A stretch of DNA of 64,000 bases, taken from Sphingomonas sp. (GTDB lineage Bacteria; Pseudomonadota; Alphaproteobacteria; Sphingomonadales; Sphingomonadaceae). A model generated the notes under the pieces. It had not been told where the DNA came from. It ran no database searches and saw only the letters and a list, made by a program, of their open reading frames with translations. Positions 15,505 to 23,438 of this stretch are shown here, piece after piece. How positions within the stretch are numbered: the first letter of the stretch is position 1; the number at the start of each line of letters is the position of its first letter. The translations under genes and the position numbers were made by a program. The stretch lies in assembly GCA_003248865.1 (NCBI GenBank), contig QFPK01000002.1:203012-267011 (forward strand), given 5' to 3'.

Positions 15505-16347
15505 ATGCCGGAATTGAAGGGGAAGGTCATCGCCGTGACCGGGGCGGGCAGCGGCATCGGCCGGGCGCTGGCGCTGGGATTGGCGCGGCGGGGCGCGACC
15601 GTGGCGCTGGCCGACAAGGATGCTGCCGGGCTTGCCGAAACGGCGCGCCTGCTCGGCAATTATCCGCACAGCACGGCCGCGTTCGACGTGACCGACCATG
15701 CGGCGCTGAAGGGCTGGGTGGATGGTGCGGTGGCCGAGTTCGGCGGGCTGGACGGCATCATCAACAATGCAGGCCTGTCGGTGATCGCGCCCTTCGCCGA
15801 TTGCCCGCGTGCGGACTTCGACCGGGTGATGGCAGTGAATTTCGATGCCGTGGTGGAAGGCTGCCGGGTGGCGCTGCCCCATGTGCGGGCGCGGGCTGAA
15901 GGCGGCAAGCCGGGCTGGATCGTCAATATTTCCAGCGTGTTCGGCATGATGGGCTACCCCACGCAGAGCGCCTACAACGCCTCCAAATTCGCCGTGCGTG
16001 GGCTGACGGAAGCCATGTATCTGGAACTGGCGGTGACCGACCCTTCCATCAACGTGATCCGGGTGCACCCGGGCGGCATCAAGACCAATGTGGCCCGCAA
16101 CGCCAAGATGATCGCCACCATGCCGGGCGCGCCGCAGGGGCTGGACAATGGCGACGAGTTCGAGAAAGCCGCGCGCACCACGCCGGAGCAGGCCGCCGAG
16201 ACCATCATCCAGGGTATGGAGCGGGGCAGCCCCCGTGTGCTGATCGGGCCGGACGCGCGCTTCATCGACTGGATGGTGCGGCTGTTCCCGGTGAGCTACT
16301 GGAAGCGGATCGGCGCGTTCCTGGGCGGGGCGGGCCGCAAGGATTGA
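15505..16347 (+). CDS. SDR-family oxidoreductase
   Basis: The 280-residue protein is a classical short-chain dehydrogenase/reductase. It has the nucleotide-binding TGAGSGIG (about 12-19), NNAG near 88, and catalytic Tyr157 and Lys161 in YNASK. An Asp after the second beta strand (LADKD) suggests NAD(H) preference. The C-terminal extension (IDWMVRLFPVSYWKRIG) resembles the membrane-associating tail of SDRs used in lipid or alcohol metabolism. A GGAGAGGGAGG ribosome-binding site lies upstream. The substrate is unknown. Confidence 0.9.
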   Translation: MPELKGKVIAVTGAGSGIGRALALGLARRGATVALADKDAAGLAETARLLGNYPHSTAAFDVTDHAALKGWVDGAVAEFGGLDGIINNAGLSVIAPFADCPRADFDRVMAVNFDAVVEGCRVALPHVRARAEGGKPGWIVNISSVFGMMGYPTQSAYNASKFAVRGLTEAMYLELAVTDPSINVIRVHPGGIKTNVARNAKMIATMPGAPQGLDNGDEFEKAARTTPEQAAETIIQGMERGSPRVLIGPDARFIDWMVRLFPVSYWKRIGAFLGGAGRKD

Positions 16348-16387
16348 CCGCATTGATTTTTGGCCCGGCCCATCCATCTGGAGAGAC

Positions 16388-17350
16388 ATGAACCAGACCA
16401 AGACTTTCATGCTGATGGCCGCCATGGTTGCCCTGTTCATGGGGCTGGGCTTCCTGATCGGCGGCCGGCCGGGGATGACCATCGCGCTGCTGTTCGGGGC
16501 GGGGATGAACATCTTCGCCTGGTGGAACAGCGACAAGATGGTGCTGCGCATGCACAATGCGCAGGAAGTGGGGCCCGAGCACCCGCTGCACCAGATCGTG
16601 GCGCCGCTGGCCGCGCGCGCCGACCTGCCGATGCCGCGTGTCTATATCGTGGAGCAGGCCCAGCCCAACGCGTTCGCCACCGGGCGCAACCCGGAGAATG
16701 CCGCCGTCGCCGCCACCAGCGGGCTGATGCGCATGCTGGACCGCGACGAGGTGGCGGCCGTGATGGCGCATGAGCTGGCGCATGTGAAGAACCGCGACAC
16801 GCTGCTGATGACGATGACGGCGACGCTGGCGGGCGCGATTTCCATGCTGGGCAATTTCGCCTTCTTCTTCGGCGGAAACCGGGGCAACGGCCAGTCCAAC
16901 GCGCTGGTGGGGCTGGTGGCGATGATCGTGGCGCCGCTGGCGGCGGCCGTGGTGCAGATGGCGATCAGCCGCACGCGTGAATATGGCGCGGACGCCGTGG
17001 GCGCGGACATTTCCGGCCAGCCGCTGAAGCTCGCCTCTGCGCTGGCGAAGCTGCAGGGCGCGGCGCAGCGCATTCCCAATCCGGTGGCGGAGGCCAATCC
17101 GGCGGCGGCGTCTTTGTATATCGTGAACCCCGGCCTTGGCGGCGTGCGCGACAATCTGTTCAGCACCCACCCGGCGGCGGAAAACCGCATCGCCGCGCTG
17201 GAAGCGATGGCGGGAAGCGACATGCCGGAGATCGGCGCATCGGCCGGAGAGCCCTGGCCGCAGCGTGCGCCGGTGGCAGCCCGCAAGCCGAGTGCGCTGG
17301 GCCTTTCCAAAACCGGACCGCAGAAGGATCGCCGCAATCCCTGGGCCTGA
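16388..17350 (+). CDS. htpX: Zinc metalloprotease HtpX
   Basis: This inner-membrane M48 protease degrades misfolded membrane proteins. The 320 residues include two N-terminal transmembrane segments (about 7-25 and 29-47), the zinc motif HELAH (128-132), two further hydrophobic stretches (about 143-200) and the EYGADAVGA motif that supplies the third zinc ligand. It lies 28 bp upstream of rsmB on the same strand. Confidence 0.95.
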   Translation: MNQTKTFMLMAAMVALFMGLGFLIGGRPGMTIALLFGAGMNIFAWWNSDKMVLRMHNAQEVGPEHPLHQIVAPLAARADLPMPRVYIVEQAQPNAFATGRNPENAAVAATSGLMRMLDRDEVAAVMAHELAHVKNRDTLLMTMTATLAGAISMLGNFAFFFGGNRGNGQSNALVGLVAMIVAPLAAAVVQMAISRTREYGADAVGADISGQPLKLASALAKLQGAAQRIPNPVAEANPAAASLYIVNPGLGGVRDNLFSTHPAAENRIAALEAMAGSDMPEIGASAGEPWPQRAPVAARKPSALGLSKTGPQKDRRNPWA

Positions 17351-17378
17351 TCGCGCCAGAGGCGGAGCCGATGCGGAG

Positions 17379-18617
17379 GTGCCGGGGCTGGAAGCCCGGC
17401 GCGCCGCCGTGCGGCTGGTGCATGCCGTGACCGTGCTGGGCCGCCCGCTGGACGGCCAGCTGGAATCCGCATTGAAGGGGCTTTCGCCCAGCGACCGGGG
17501 GCTGGCCCGCGCGCTGACCGGCGGCGTGCTGAGGAACCTGCCGGGGCTGGATAGTTTGATCGACGGCACCACCCGGCTGCCGCTGCCTGCGGATGCGCGG
17601 GCGCGGCAGGTGCTGCGAGTGGCGCTGGCGGGCCTGCTGCTGCTGGAGACCCCGGCCCATGCGGCCATCGCGACGGCGCTGCCGCTGCTGGAAGGCGGGC
17701 CGAGGCGGCTGGCGCATGGCGTGCTTTCCACCCTGATCCGCGAGCGGGCGGTGCTGCCGCCGCCGTCGCTGCCGGGCAACTGGGCCCTGCGCTGGGCGGC
17801 AAGCTGGGGCGCGGACGAGGTGCAGGCCGCCGCCGAGCGGCTGGCGGAGATTCCGCCGACGGACCTCTGCCTGCGCGATGCGAGCGAGACCGCCGACTGG
17901 TGCGAGCGGCTGGGCGGCTTCTCGCTGATGCCGGGGCATGTGCGGCTGGAAGGCTCGCGGCAGGTGGAGCAGCTGGCCGGATTCGACGAGGGGCGCTGGT
18001 GGGTGCAGGACATCGCCGCGAGCCTGCCCGCGCGGCTGCTGGGCGATGTGGCGGGGCTGAACGTGCTGGACCTGTGTGCGGCGCCGGGCGGCAAGACCAT
18101 GCAGCTGGCGAGCGCGGGAGCCCATGTGACGGCGCTGGATATCAGCGCGGCGCGGCTGAAGCGGTTGCAGGCCAATCTGGCGCGCACCGGCCTGACGGCG
18201 CAAGTGGTGGAGGCGGATGCGAAGCAGTGGGAGCCTGCGGCGCCCTTCGATGCGATCCTGCTGGATGCGCCCTGTTCGGCGACGGGGACGTTCCGGCGCC
18301 ATCCCGATCTTCTCTATCTGAAGGACGATCTGGATCTAGGTGCGCTGACGGCGTTGCAGACGGCTTTGCTGGATCGCGCCGCCGGATGGCTGAAGCCGGG
18401 CGGGCGGCTGGTCTATGCGGTATGTTCGCTGGAGCCTGCGGAAGGAGAGGGGGCGTCGCCCCCCGCAGGCTTGCTGTCCGACCCTGTCGAACCCAGCGAA
18501 CTCCCGGTGGGGCTGTTGCCCGGGGCCGGGGGTGCCATCCGCACCCGCCCGTCAATATGGGGGGGCGAGGGCGGGGCGGACGGCTTCTTTATCGCCCGCT
18601 GGCGGAGGCCAGCTTAG
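17379..18617 (+). CDS. rsmB: 16S rRNA m5C methyltransferase RsmB-like
   Basis: The protein has the full RsmB layout: an N-terminal NusB-like helical domain (about 1-130) and a C-terminal methyltransferase domain with DLCAAPGGKT, DAPCSATG and YAVCSLEPAEGE. Both catalytic cysteines are present. I chose GTG at 17379 as start because it directly precedes the conserved LEARRAAVRLVHAV helix; no in-frame ATG exists there. An extra Pro/Gly-rich insertion of about 45 residues separates motif VI from the final DGFFIARW. It follows htpX closely. Confidence 0.9.
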   Translation: MPGLEARRAAVRLVHAVTVLGRPLDGQLESALKGLSPSDRGLARALTGGVLRNLPGLDSLIDGTTRLPLPADARARQVLRVALAGLLLLETPAHAAIATALPLLEGGPRRLAHGVLSTLIRERAVLPPPSLPGNWALRWAASWGADEVQAAAERLAEIPPTDLCLRDASETADWCERLGGFSLMPGHVRLEGSRQVEQLAGFDEGRWWVQDIAASLPARLLGDVAGLNVLDLCAAPGGKTMQLASAGAHVTALDISAARLKRLQANLARTGLTAQVVEADAKQWEPAAPFDAILLDAPCSATGTFRRHPDLLYLKDDLDLGALTALQTALLDRAAGWLKPGGRLVYAVCSLEPAEGEGASPPAGLLSDPVEPSELPVGLLPGAGGAIRTRPSIWGGEGGADGFFIARWRRPA

Positions 18618-18632
18618 GCGGAACGCAACTGG

Positions 18633-19163
18633 TTAGCGGCAGCGCGCGTTGCCCTTTGCGATCTCGTTGCCGAGCACGGCGCCCAGGGTGCCGCCGATCA
18701 CGCTGCCGAGCGTCTTGTCGCCCTGCTTGGCGATCATGTTGCCCAGCGTTCCGCCCGCGAGCGCGCCGACCAGAAGCCCGGCCGTGCCGTCCTGACGGCG
18801 GCAATAGACCTGGCCGTTCTGGCCCCACCAGTAAGGCTGGGAACCGCGAACCGCAGCACCGCGATAGGTGGGGTAGCTGTTATTGACGTAGCGGCTGTTG
18901 TAGTTCGGCTGCTGCCATCCGTAGCTGTTGCCGCGATACTGCTGGCTTTGCCGAGCCTGAACCTGGCGCCCATCGCGATAGCCTTGATTATAGGCGTTGT
19001 TGCGGTCGCGGCGATCGTTCGCCCGGTCGTTCCGCTTGTCGTGCCTGTTATCCTGCCATTCGCGGCGATTGTTGTCGCGATCCCAGCGGCTGTCGGCCAG
19101 CGCGGGCGACCCCAAACCCAGGGTCACGAGCGTTGCGGCTGTCACTGCGAGTCCTGTTTTCAT
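18633..19163 (-). CDS. Exported glycine-zipper protein
   Basis: The 176-residue protein has a signal peptide (about 1-23, SPALA-D), a long Arg/Asn/Asp-rich region with RRDRNNAYNQGYRDGRQ, a Tyr/Asn-rich linker, and a C-terminal glycine-zipper 2TM module (LVGALAGGTLGN and SVIGGTLGAVLGNEIAKG, about 131-170). Such modules insert in or associate with the outer membrane. The Cys pair near the end (VYCRRQDG, NARCR) could form a disulphide. Function is unknown. Confidence 0.8.
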   Translation of the reverse strand: MKTGLAVTAATLVTLGLGSPALADSRWDRDNNRREWQDNRHDKRNDRANDRRDRNNAYNQGYRDGRQVQARQSQQYRGNSYGWQQPNYNSRYVNNSYPTYRGAAVRGSQPYWWGQNGQVYCRRQDGTAGLLVGALAGGTLGNMIAKQGDKTLGSVIGGTLGAVLGNEIAKGNARCR

Positions 19164-19290
19164 GGCGGCCTATCCTTCCAGTTTGTAATGTGCTTTTCAT
19201 CCATGACTGCTTGCAAGAAGCTGAAGCCTCCGTTCATCCGGCGGACAGGCCTGTCCGCCGGGGCGGGCGGTGTAACCGGAGGGGCGATGG

Positions 19291-19851
19291 ATGCGATTTC
19301 CAACTCTGGCGAAGTTGTTGGCGCAGGGCCCATTGTTGCGCCCGTTGTTGCAGGGGCTGGTGCTGGCCAGCGCCCTGTCTTTTCCGGCCCGTGCCGCGGA
19401 AGACCCTGCGTTGGCTTTGGGATTCTATGTCGGCAAATGGGTGCAGAGTGGCGTCTCGCGGCCTGATCCCGGCGCTGCATTCACACCGCTGAATGGCCAT
19501 GAAAACTGCGATTGGGTGGACGGCAGCAATGCCGTCGTCTGTCATGAATCGATCACCGATTATGCCGGGACCACCGATTCGCTGTACATCATGGGCTATG
19601 ATCATGCGCAGGGCCGCTACTTCGTGAAAGGCACCGATTATGCGGCGGGCGGCATCATATCCGGCACTGGAACGCTGAACGACGGCGTGTGGACGTGGGA
19701 TTCGGTGATGCAGGTGGGCGATGCACGGATTCCCATGCGCTTCGTCTTCAAATCCGCCCCGGCAGGCGGGCGAGAGCTTGCCGTGACCCTGAAGGGCGAG
19801 GGTGGGCAGATGTTCGAGGCGCAGCGCGTCAGCTATCGAAAGCGCCCGTGA
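19291..19851 (+). CDS. Secreted protein of unknown function, DUF1579-like
   Basis: The 186-residue protein has a signal peptide (about 1-35, ending FPARA-A). The mature part contains FYVGKWVQSG, CDWVDGSNAVVCHES and a series of short beta-strand-like segments (LYIMGYDHAQGRYFVKG, GVWTWDSVMQV), which suggests a small beta-barrel related to DUF1579-type lipocalin-like proteins. Two cysteines about 13 residues apart could form a disulphide in the periplasm. The family assignment is tentative and I can name no function. Confidence 0.7.
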   Translation: MRFPTLAKLLAQGPLLRPLLQGLVLASALSFPARAAEDPALALGFYVGKWVQSGVSRPDPGAAFTPLNGHENCDWVDGSNAVVCHESITDYAGTTDSLYIMGYDHAQGRYFVKGTDYAAGGIISGTGTLNDGVWTWDSVMQVGDARIPMRFVFKSAPAGGRELAVTLKGEGGQMFEAQRVSYRKRP

Positions 19852-19934
19852 AGCGGACTGCAATTCGGCGCAAACAGCCGGCCCCATTGCCGCAGCGCAT
19901 GGCCAAATCGGGCGCTGCCGCCTAGGCAGGCTTC

Positions 19935-20972
19935 ATGATCCCGATCTTTCGCACCCTTTCCTCTACGGCGGCGCTCGCGATGGGCGGCGCACTTGGTATC
20001 TACTTCGCGGGCCCCGCGCTGGGGGCAGGGCCGGTTTCGCCGATCGAGGTGCAGGCCAGCCCCATTCCGCTGAACAATGCCGATCCTGCGCAGGATCGGG
20101 TCGGCCGGCTGCGTTATATGGGCGGGCTGGTGCTGAATTCGAAGAATATGCGCTTCGGCGGCCTGTCCGACATGCTGTGGGAGCCTGAGTGCAACCGGCT
20201 GCTGGGTGTTACCGATGCCGGAAGCTGGATGGTGCTGGAGCCGCGCGAGCAGGATGGCCGCCTGATCGGCATTTCCGCCGGCTGGATCGCGCCCATCAAG
20301 GGGCCGGACGGTCAGCCGCCGGTGAACAAGAGCGCCGCGGACGCGGAAGGGGTGACCCGCGCCGCGGATGGCAGCAGCTGGGTCAGCTATGAGCAGGAGC
20401 ACCGGCTGGAACGATTCGCCTCCGTATCGGCCTGCCGCCCCGACTCGCTCGATTCGGTGCCGGACCGGCGCTGGGTGCTGCCTGCGATGGCGGGCTGGCC
20501 GGGCAACGGCGGGGCGGAAGCGATTGCGGCCGATGGTGCACGGATGCTGATTCTGGCGGAAGAGGTGAGCGGGCCGGGTGGTGGCCAGCTGGCACTTTCA
20601 GCCGAGCCGGAGGGGGCGGTGCGCCAGTTCGGCTGGCAGACGCCTCGCGGCTATGTGCCGACGGCGATGGGCCGCCTGGATGACGGCAAGGACGGCTTCG
20701 TGGTGCTGCATCGCCGCTTCACACCGCTGGAAGGCGTGTCAGCCGTGATTTCGGAAGGCCGGATTCCGGCCGAGCCACCGGAGTTGGTCGCCTCGACCGA
20801 GCTGGCGAGGCTGCGGCCGCCGCTGAATGTGGACAATATGGAAGCGCTCGCCATCCGCAAGGAAGGCGAGCGCCGTTATCTCTACATTGCATCAGACAAC
20901 AATTTCAACGCCTTGCAGCGAACCTTGTTGCTGAAGTTCGAGCTCCTGCCGGAGCCCGAAGCAAAACCCTGA
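19935..20972 (+). CDS. Exported esterase-like activity of phytase family protein
   Basis: The 345-residue protein has a signal sequence (about 1-31) and a beta-propeller-like body. Motifs NMRFGGLSDMLWEPECNRLL, SAADAEGVTRAADGSSWVSYEQ, EAIAADG and VDNMEALAI match Pfam PF13449, whose members act on phosphate esters or are of unknown role in the periplasm. It follows the DUF1579-like gene by 83 bp. The gene ends 6 bp before the convergent rpmB gene. Confidence 0.85.
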   Translation: MIPIFRTLSSTAALAMGGALGIYFAGPALGAGPVSPIEVQASPIPLNNADPAQDRVGRLRYMGGLVLNSKNMRFGGLSDMLWEPECNRLLGVTDAGSWMVLEPREQDGRLIGISAGWIAPIKGPDGQPPVNKSAADAEGVTRAADGSSWVSYEQEHRLERFASVSACRPDSLDSVPDRRWVLPAMAGWPGNGGAEAIAADGARMLILAEEVSGPGGGQLALSAEPEGAVRQFGWQTPRGYVPTAMGRLDDGKDGFVVLHRRFTPLEGVSAVISEGRIPAEPPELVASTELARLRPPLNVDNMEALAIRKEGERRYLYIASDNNFNALQRTLLLKFELLPEPEAKP

Positions 20973-20978
20973 GACGAT

Positions 20979-21269
20979 TCAGGCGGCTTCGGCCACCTTC
21001 TTCGCAACATCGCGCTTCAGCCGGCGGGCGCGCAGGCTGAGGTCTTCGTCGCGGGTCTTCAGCAGCCAGTTGTCGAGGCCGCCGACATGTTCGACCGAAC
21101 GCAGGCCGTGCGTGGAGACGCGCAGGCGGAACGAGCGACCCAGCGCTTCGGACAGCAAGGTCACATTCTGCAGGTTGGGCAGATAGGTGCGCTTGGTCTT
21201 GTTGTTGGCGTGGCTGACATTGTGGCCGATCTGCCGACCCTTGCCCGTGATCTCGCAAACGCGCGACAT
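20979..21269 (-). CDS. rpmB: 50S ribosomal protein L28
   Basis: The 96-residue protein starts MSRVCEITGKGRQIGHNVSHANNKTKR, the signature of L28, and carries the alphaproteobacterial C-terminal extension (RARRLKRDVAKKVAEAA). It sits in the large subunit near the exit region. It is a single gene, convergent with the phytase-like gene. Confidence 0.97.
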   Translation of the reverse strand: MSRVCEITGKGRQIGHNVSHANNKTKRTYLPNLQNVTLLSEALGRSFRLRVSTHGLRSVEHVGGLDNWLLKTRDEDLSLRARRLKRDVAKKVAEAA

Positions 21270-21452
21270 ATTAGACGTCCCTTAAAAGACTGGAAAGATT
21301 CTGAGGGCAGGCAAGCTGGCCCGCCGGAAAAACGAGCGCGCGCCATAGCTGCGGGGCGCCTGCCAGTCAAGCTTTGCGACTGTTTCGGGCGGCCGGGCGG
21401 GCTGCGTCGTGCGAAAGTTAATGGCCGCTGGACCGATGGGATTCAGCATGCC

Positions 21453-21746
21453 ATGAACAGCCACGTGCCAATATTCGCCATCCATTGCATCGACAAGCCC
21501 ATGCAGCAGGAACTGCGGGCGATCACGCGCGCCGAGCATCTGGCGTATCTTGAGTCCGTGATCGAGCAGGTTGTGCTGGCAGGGCCGCTGCTGAACGATG
21601 AGGGCGACCCCATCGGATCCATGCTGCTGATGAAATTCCCTGACCGCAAGGCGGCCGTGGGCTTTGCTGCCGACGACCCCTATGCCCGCGCCGGGTTGTT
21701 CTCCAGCGTGGCGGTGACAGCGTGGCGGCAGGTGTTGCCCAAATAG
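21453..21746 (+). CDS. YCII-domain protein
   Basis: The 97-residue protein has the YciI fold: FAIHCIDKP at the start, RAEHLAYLES with the conserved His, AGPLLNDEGDPIGSMLLM, and the DDPYARAGLF motif with the Asp that pairs with the His. These small ferredoxin-like proteins are candidate hydrolases or dehydrochlorinases. The last 24 bp of the gene, including the stop, are duplicated in tandem just downstream (21754-21777). Confidence 0.88.
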   Translation: MNSHVPIFAIHCIDKPMQQELRAITRAEHLAYLESVIEQVVLAGPLLNDEGDPIGSMLLMKFPDRKAAVGFAADDPYARAGLFSSVAVTAWRQVLPK

Positions 21747-21777
21747 GACGTTCGGCAGGTGCTGCCTAAATAGGACA
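21727..21777. repeat. Tandem duplication of the YCII gene 3' end
   Basis: The sequence CGGCAGGTGTTGCCCAAATAGGAC at 21727-21750 recurs at 21754-21777 with two changes, at a 27-bp period. A third partial CGGCAGGTG follows near 21787. The first copy encodes the last residues and stop of the YCII protein; the second is non-coding. Confidence 0.7.
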
Positions 21778-21836
21778 CCACCCCGCGGCAGGTGCCGCGT
21801 GGGCCCTGCCGGTGAACCCTCTCTTCGAAGACCGTG

Positions 21837-23030
21837 TCAAATCACGGCAGAGTAGATCAGAGACCGGAGCTGCCGCCTGACGGGCCAGGTGGACGACGGG
21901 ATCAGCTGGGTGAGGAACAGCACCGTCATTTCCTCGAGCGGGTCCGTCCAGAAGAAGGTGGAGGCGGCTCCGCCCCAGAAGTAATCGCCGTTGTTGCCGG
22001 CAACCATCGTCTTGTGCACGACCGTGGTGGTGGCAAAGCCCAGCCCGAAGCCGACGCCTTCATAGGCGGCCTCCGAGAAGGCCGAGCGCGACAGCTGGGG
22101 CAGATCCTTGCCGCCGGGCAGGTGATTAGCCGTCATCAGCTCCAGAGTCTTGCGGCCGACGAGGCGCGGGGTGCCGGTGCGCAGCGCCTCTGTGAAGCGC
22201 AGATAATCATCCGCGGTGGAAACCAGGCCGCCGCCGCCGGAAATGAAGCTGGGCGGTTGCAGGAAGGTGGAGGTTTCAGCCTGATCCTGAACCACGATGC
22301 CGCCTTGGGGGCTTGGCTGGTAGCAGGTGGCGAGGCGATGGCCCTGGCCATCCCGGACGTGGAAGCCCGTGTCGACCATGCCCAGCGGGCGGAAGATGCG
22401 CTTCGTCAGGAAGTCCTCGAACGGCATGCCGGAGACGACCTGCACCAGCCATCCGACCACGTCGGTCGCCACGGAATAGTTCCACCAGTCTCCAGGCGAA
22501 AACTCCAGCGGAAGTTCCGCGAGCAGCTCGATCATGCGTTCGAGCGTAATATCGCCTTTGTCGATCTCCCCCACCCCCAGCTGGCGATAGGCGGCATCGA
22601 CGTTGGTATTCAGCTGGAAGCCGTAGGTGAGGCCGGCAGTGTGGCGCAGCAGATCGATCACCAGCATCGGGCGCTTGGGTGCAGCCGTTTTCCAGCCGGT
22701 CTTCAGAGTACCGCTTTCGAAGACCTTCAGATCCTTCCAGGCCGGGATGTAGCGGTGCACCGGATCATCGAGCTGGATTCGGCCTTCCTCCACCAGCATC
22801 ATCAGCGCGATGGAGGTGATCGGCTTCGTCATGGAATAGATGCGGAACAGCGTGTTGGTCTGAAGCGGCCGGGCGGCTGCCACATCGGCATGACCCTGCA
22901 CGCTCTCATGCACGATCTCGCCCTTGTGTTGAACACGTAGCAGGCAGCCGGGAAGACGGCCTGTATCGAGATAGGCGGACTTCAGAAAACCGTCGATCAG
23001 CTGTAGGCGGTCTCGGTCGAGCGGCATCAT
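21837..23030 (-). CDS. Serine hydrolase, beta-lactamase class C/EstB-like
   Basis: The 397-residue protein has the serine beta-lactamase/esterase fold. SMTK (Ser66-Lys69) is the catalytic SxxK, and NYSVATDVVG supplies the Tyr-Ser motif (about Tyr185). The segment LLRHTAGLTYG is typical of the EstB-like esterase branch. There is no evident signal peptide, so it is likely cytoplasmic. It probably cleaves ester or amide substrates rather than antibiotics. The start is the first of two adjacent ATGs. Confidence 0.88.
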   Translation of the reverse strand: MMPLDRDRLQLIDGFLKSAYLDTGRLPGCLLRVQHKGEIVHESVQGHADVAAARPLQTNTLFRIYSMTKPITSIALMMLVEEGRIQLDDPVHRYIPAWKDLKVFESGTLKTGWKTAAPKRPMLVIDLLRHTAGLTYGFQLNTNVDAAYRQLGVGEIDKGDITLERMIELLAELPLEFSPGDWWNYSVATDVVGWLVQVVSGMPFEDFLTKRIFRPLGMVDTGFHVRDGQGHRLATCYQPSPQGGIVVQDQAETSTFLQPPSFISGGGGLVSTADDYLRFTEALRTGTPRLVGRKTLELMTANHLPGGKDLPQLSRSAFSEAAYEGVGFGLGFATTTVVHKTMVAGNNGDYFWGGAASTFFWTDPLEEMTVLFLTQLIPSSTWPVRRQLRSLIYSAVI

Positions 23031-23114
23031 ATTCCCTTTACATCACCGGCCCGTTCGCATCCGATTTGCATCCAGGGCCTCGCATCGCGTAGCAGGGCCT
23101 GCGATGTGAGCATA

Positions 23115-23189
23115 GGGTGGTTAGCTCAGCGGTAGAGCATCTCGTTTACACCGAGAGGGCCGGGGGTTCGAAACCCTCACCACCCACCA
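23115..23189 (+). tRNA. tRNA-Val (TAC)
   Basis: The 75-nt cloverleaf has acceptor GGGTGGT paired with ACCACCC, D-arm GCTC-AGCGGTA-GAGC, anticodon stem TCTCG/CGAGA with loop TTTACAC (anticodon TAC), and T-arm GGGGGTTCGAAACCCTC. The 3' CCA is encoded. Confidence 0.96.
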
Positions 23190-23191
23190 TT

Positions 23192-23254
23192 CCCGGATTC
23201 TCCGAATGTGCCGGAGCACCTGTTGCTGCACTGCAACAGCTTTGGGAATCCGGG
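23192..23254 (+). ncRNA. Possible three-way-junction RNA after tRNA-Val
   Basis: A 9-bp closing stem (CCCGGATTC at 23192 with GAATCCGGG at 23246) encloses two hairpins: TCCG/CGGA (23201-23215) and CTGTTGC/GCAACAG (23220-23239). It starts 3 nt after the tRNA. It lacks a U-run, so it is not an obvious intrinsic terminator. It could be a processed trailer or a regulatory RNA ahead of the receptor gene; no family is recognised. Confidence 0.35.
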
Positions 23255-23438
23255 CAGGCTGGATGCAGGCTTCATGCCACAGCCCCTCAACTGCAACAAA
23301 AATGTCATATAACATGGCCATTGCGGCGCCACTCGGGGCGTCTGACGTCGCCTTCAACATGATTCGCTTGAACTGATGCTGAACCCGGCCATCCGGCCGC
23401 AAGCTACCGTTTTAACTGCCAAAAGGGGTAAACTTCGC

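Noticed and set aside
18440..18470. GC palindrome GGGGGCGTCGCCCCC as a terminator
   Set aside because: It lies inside the rsmB coding region before the conserved C-terminal motif, so it is coding sequence.
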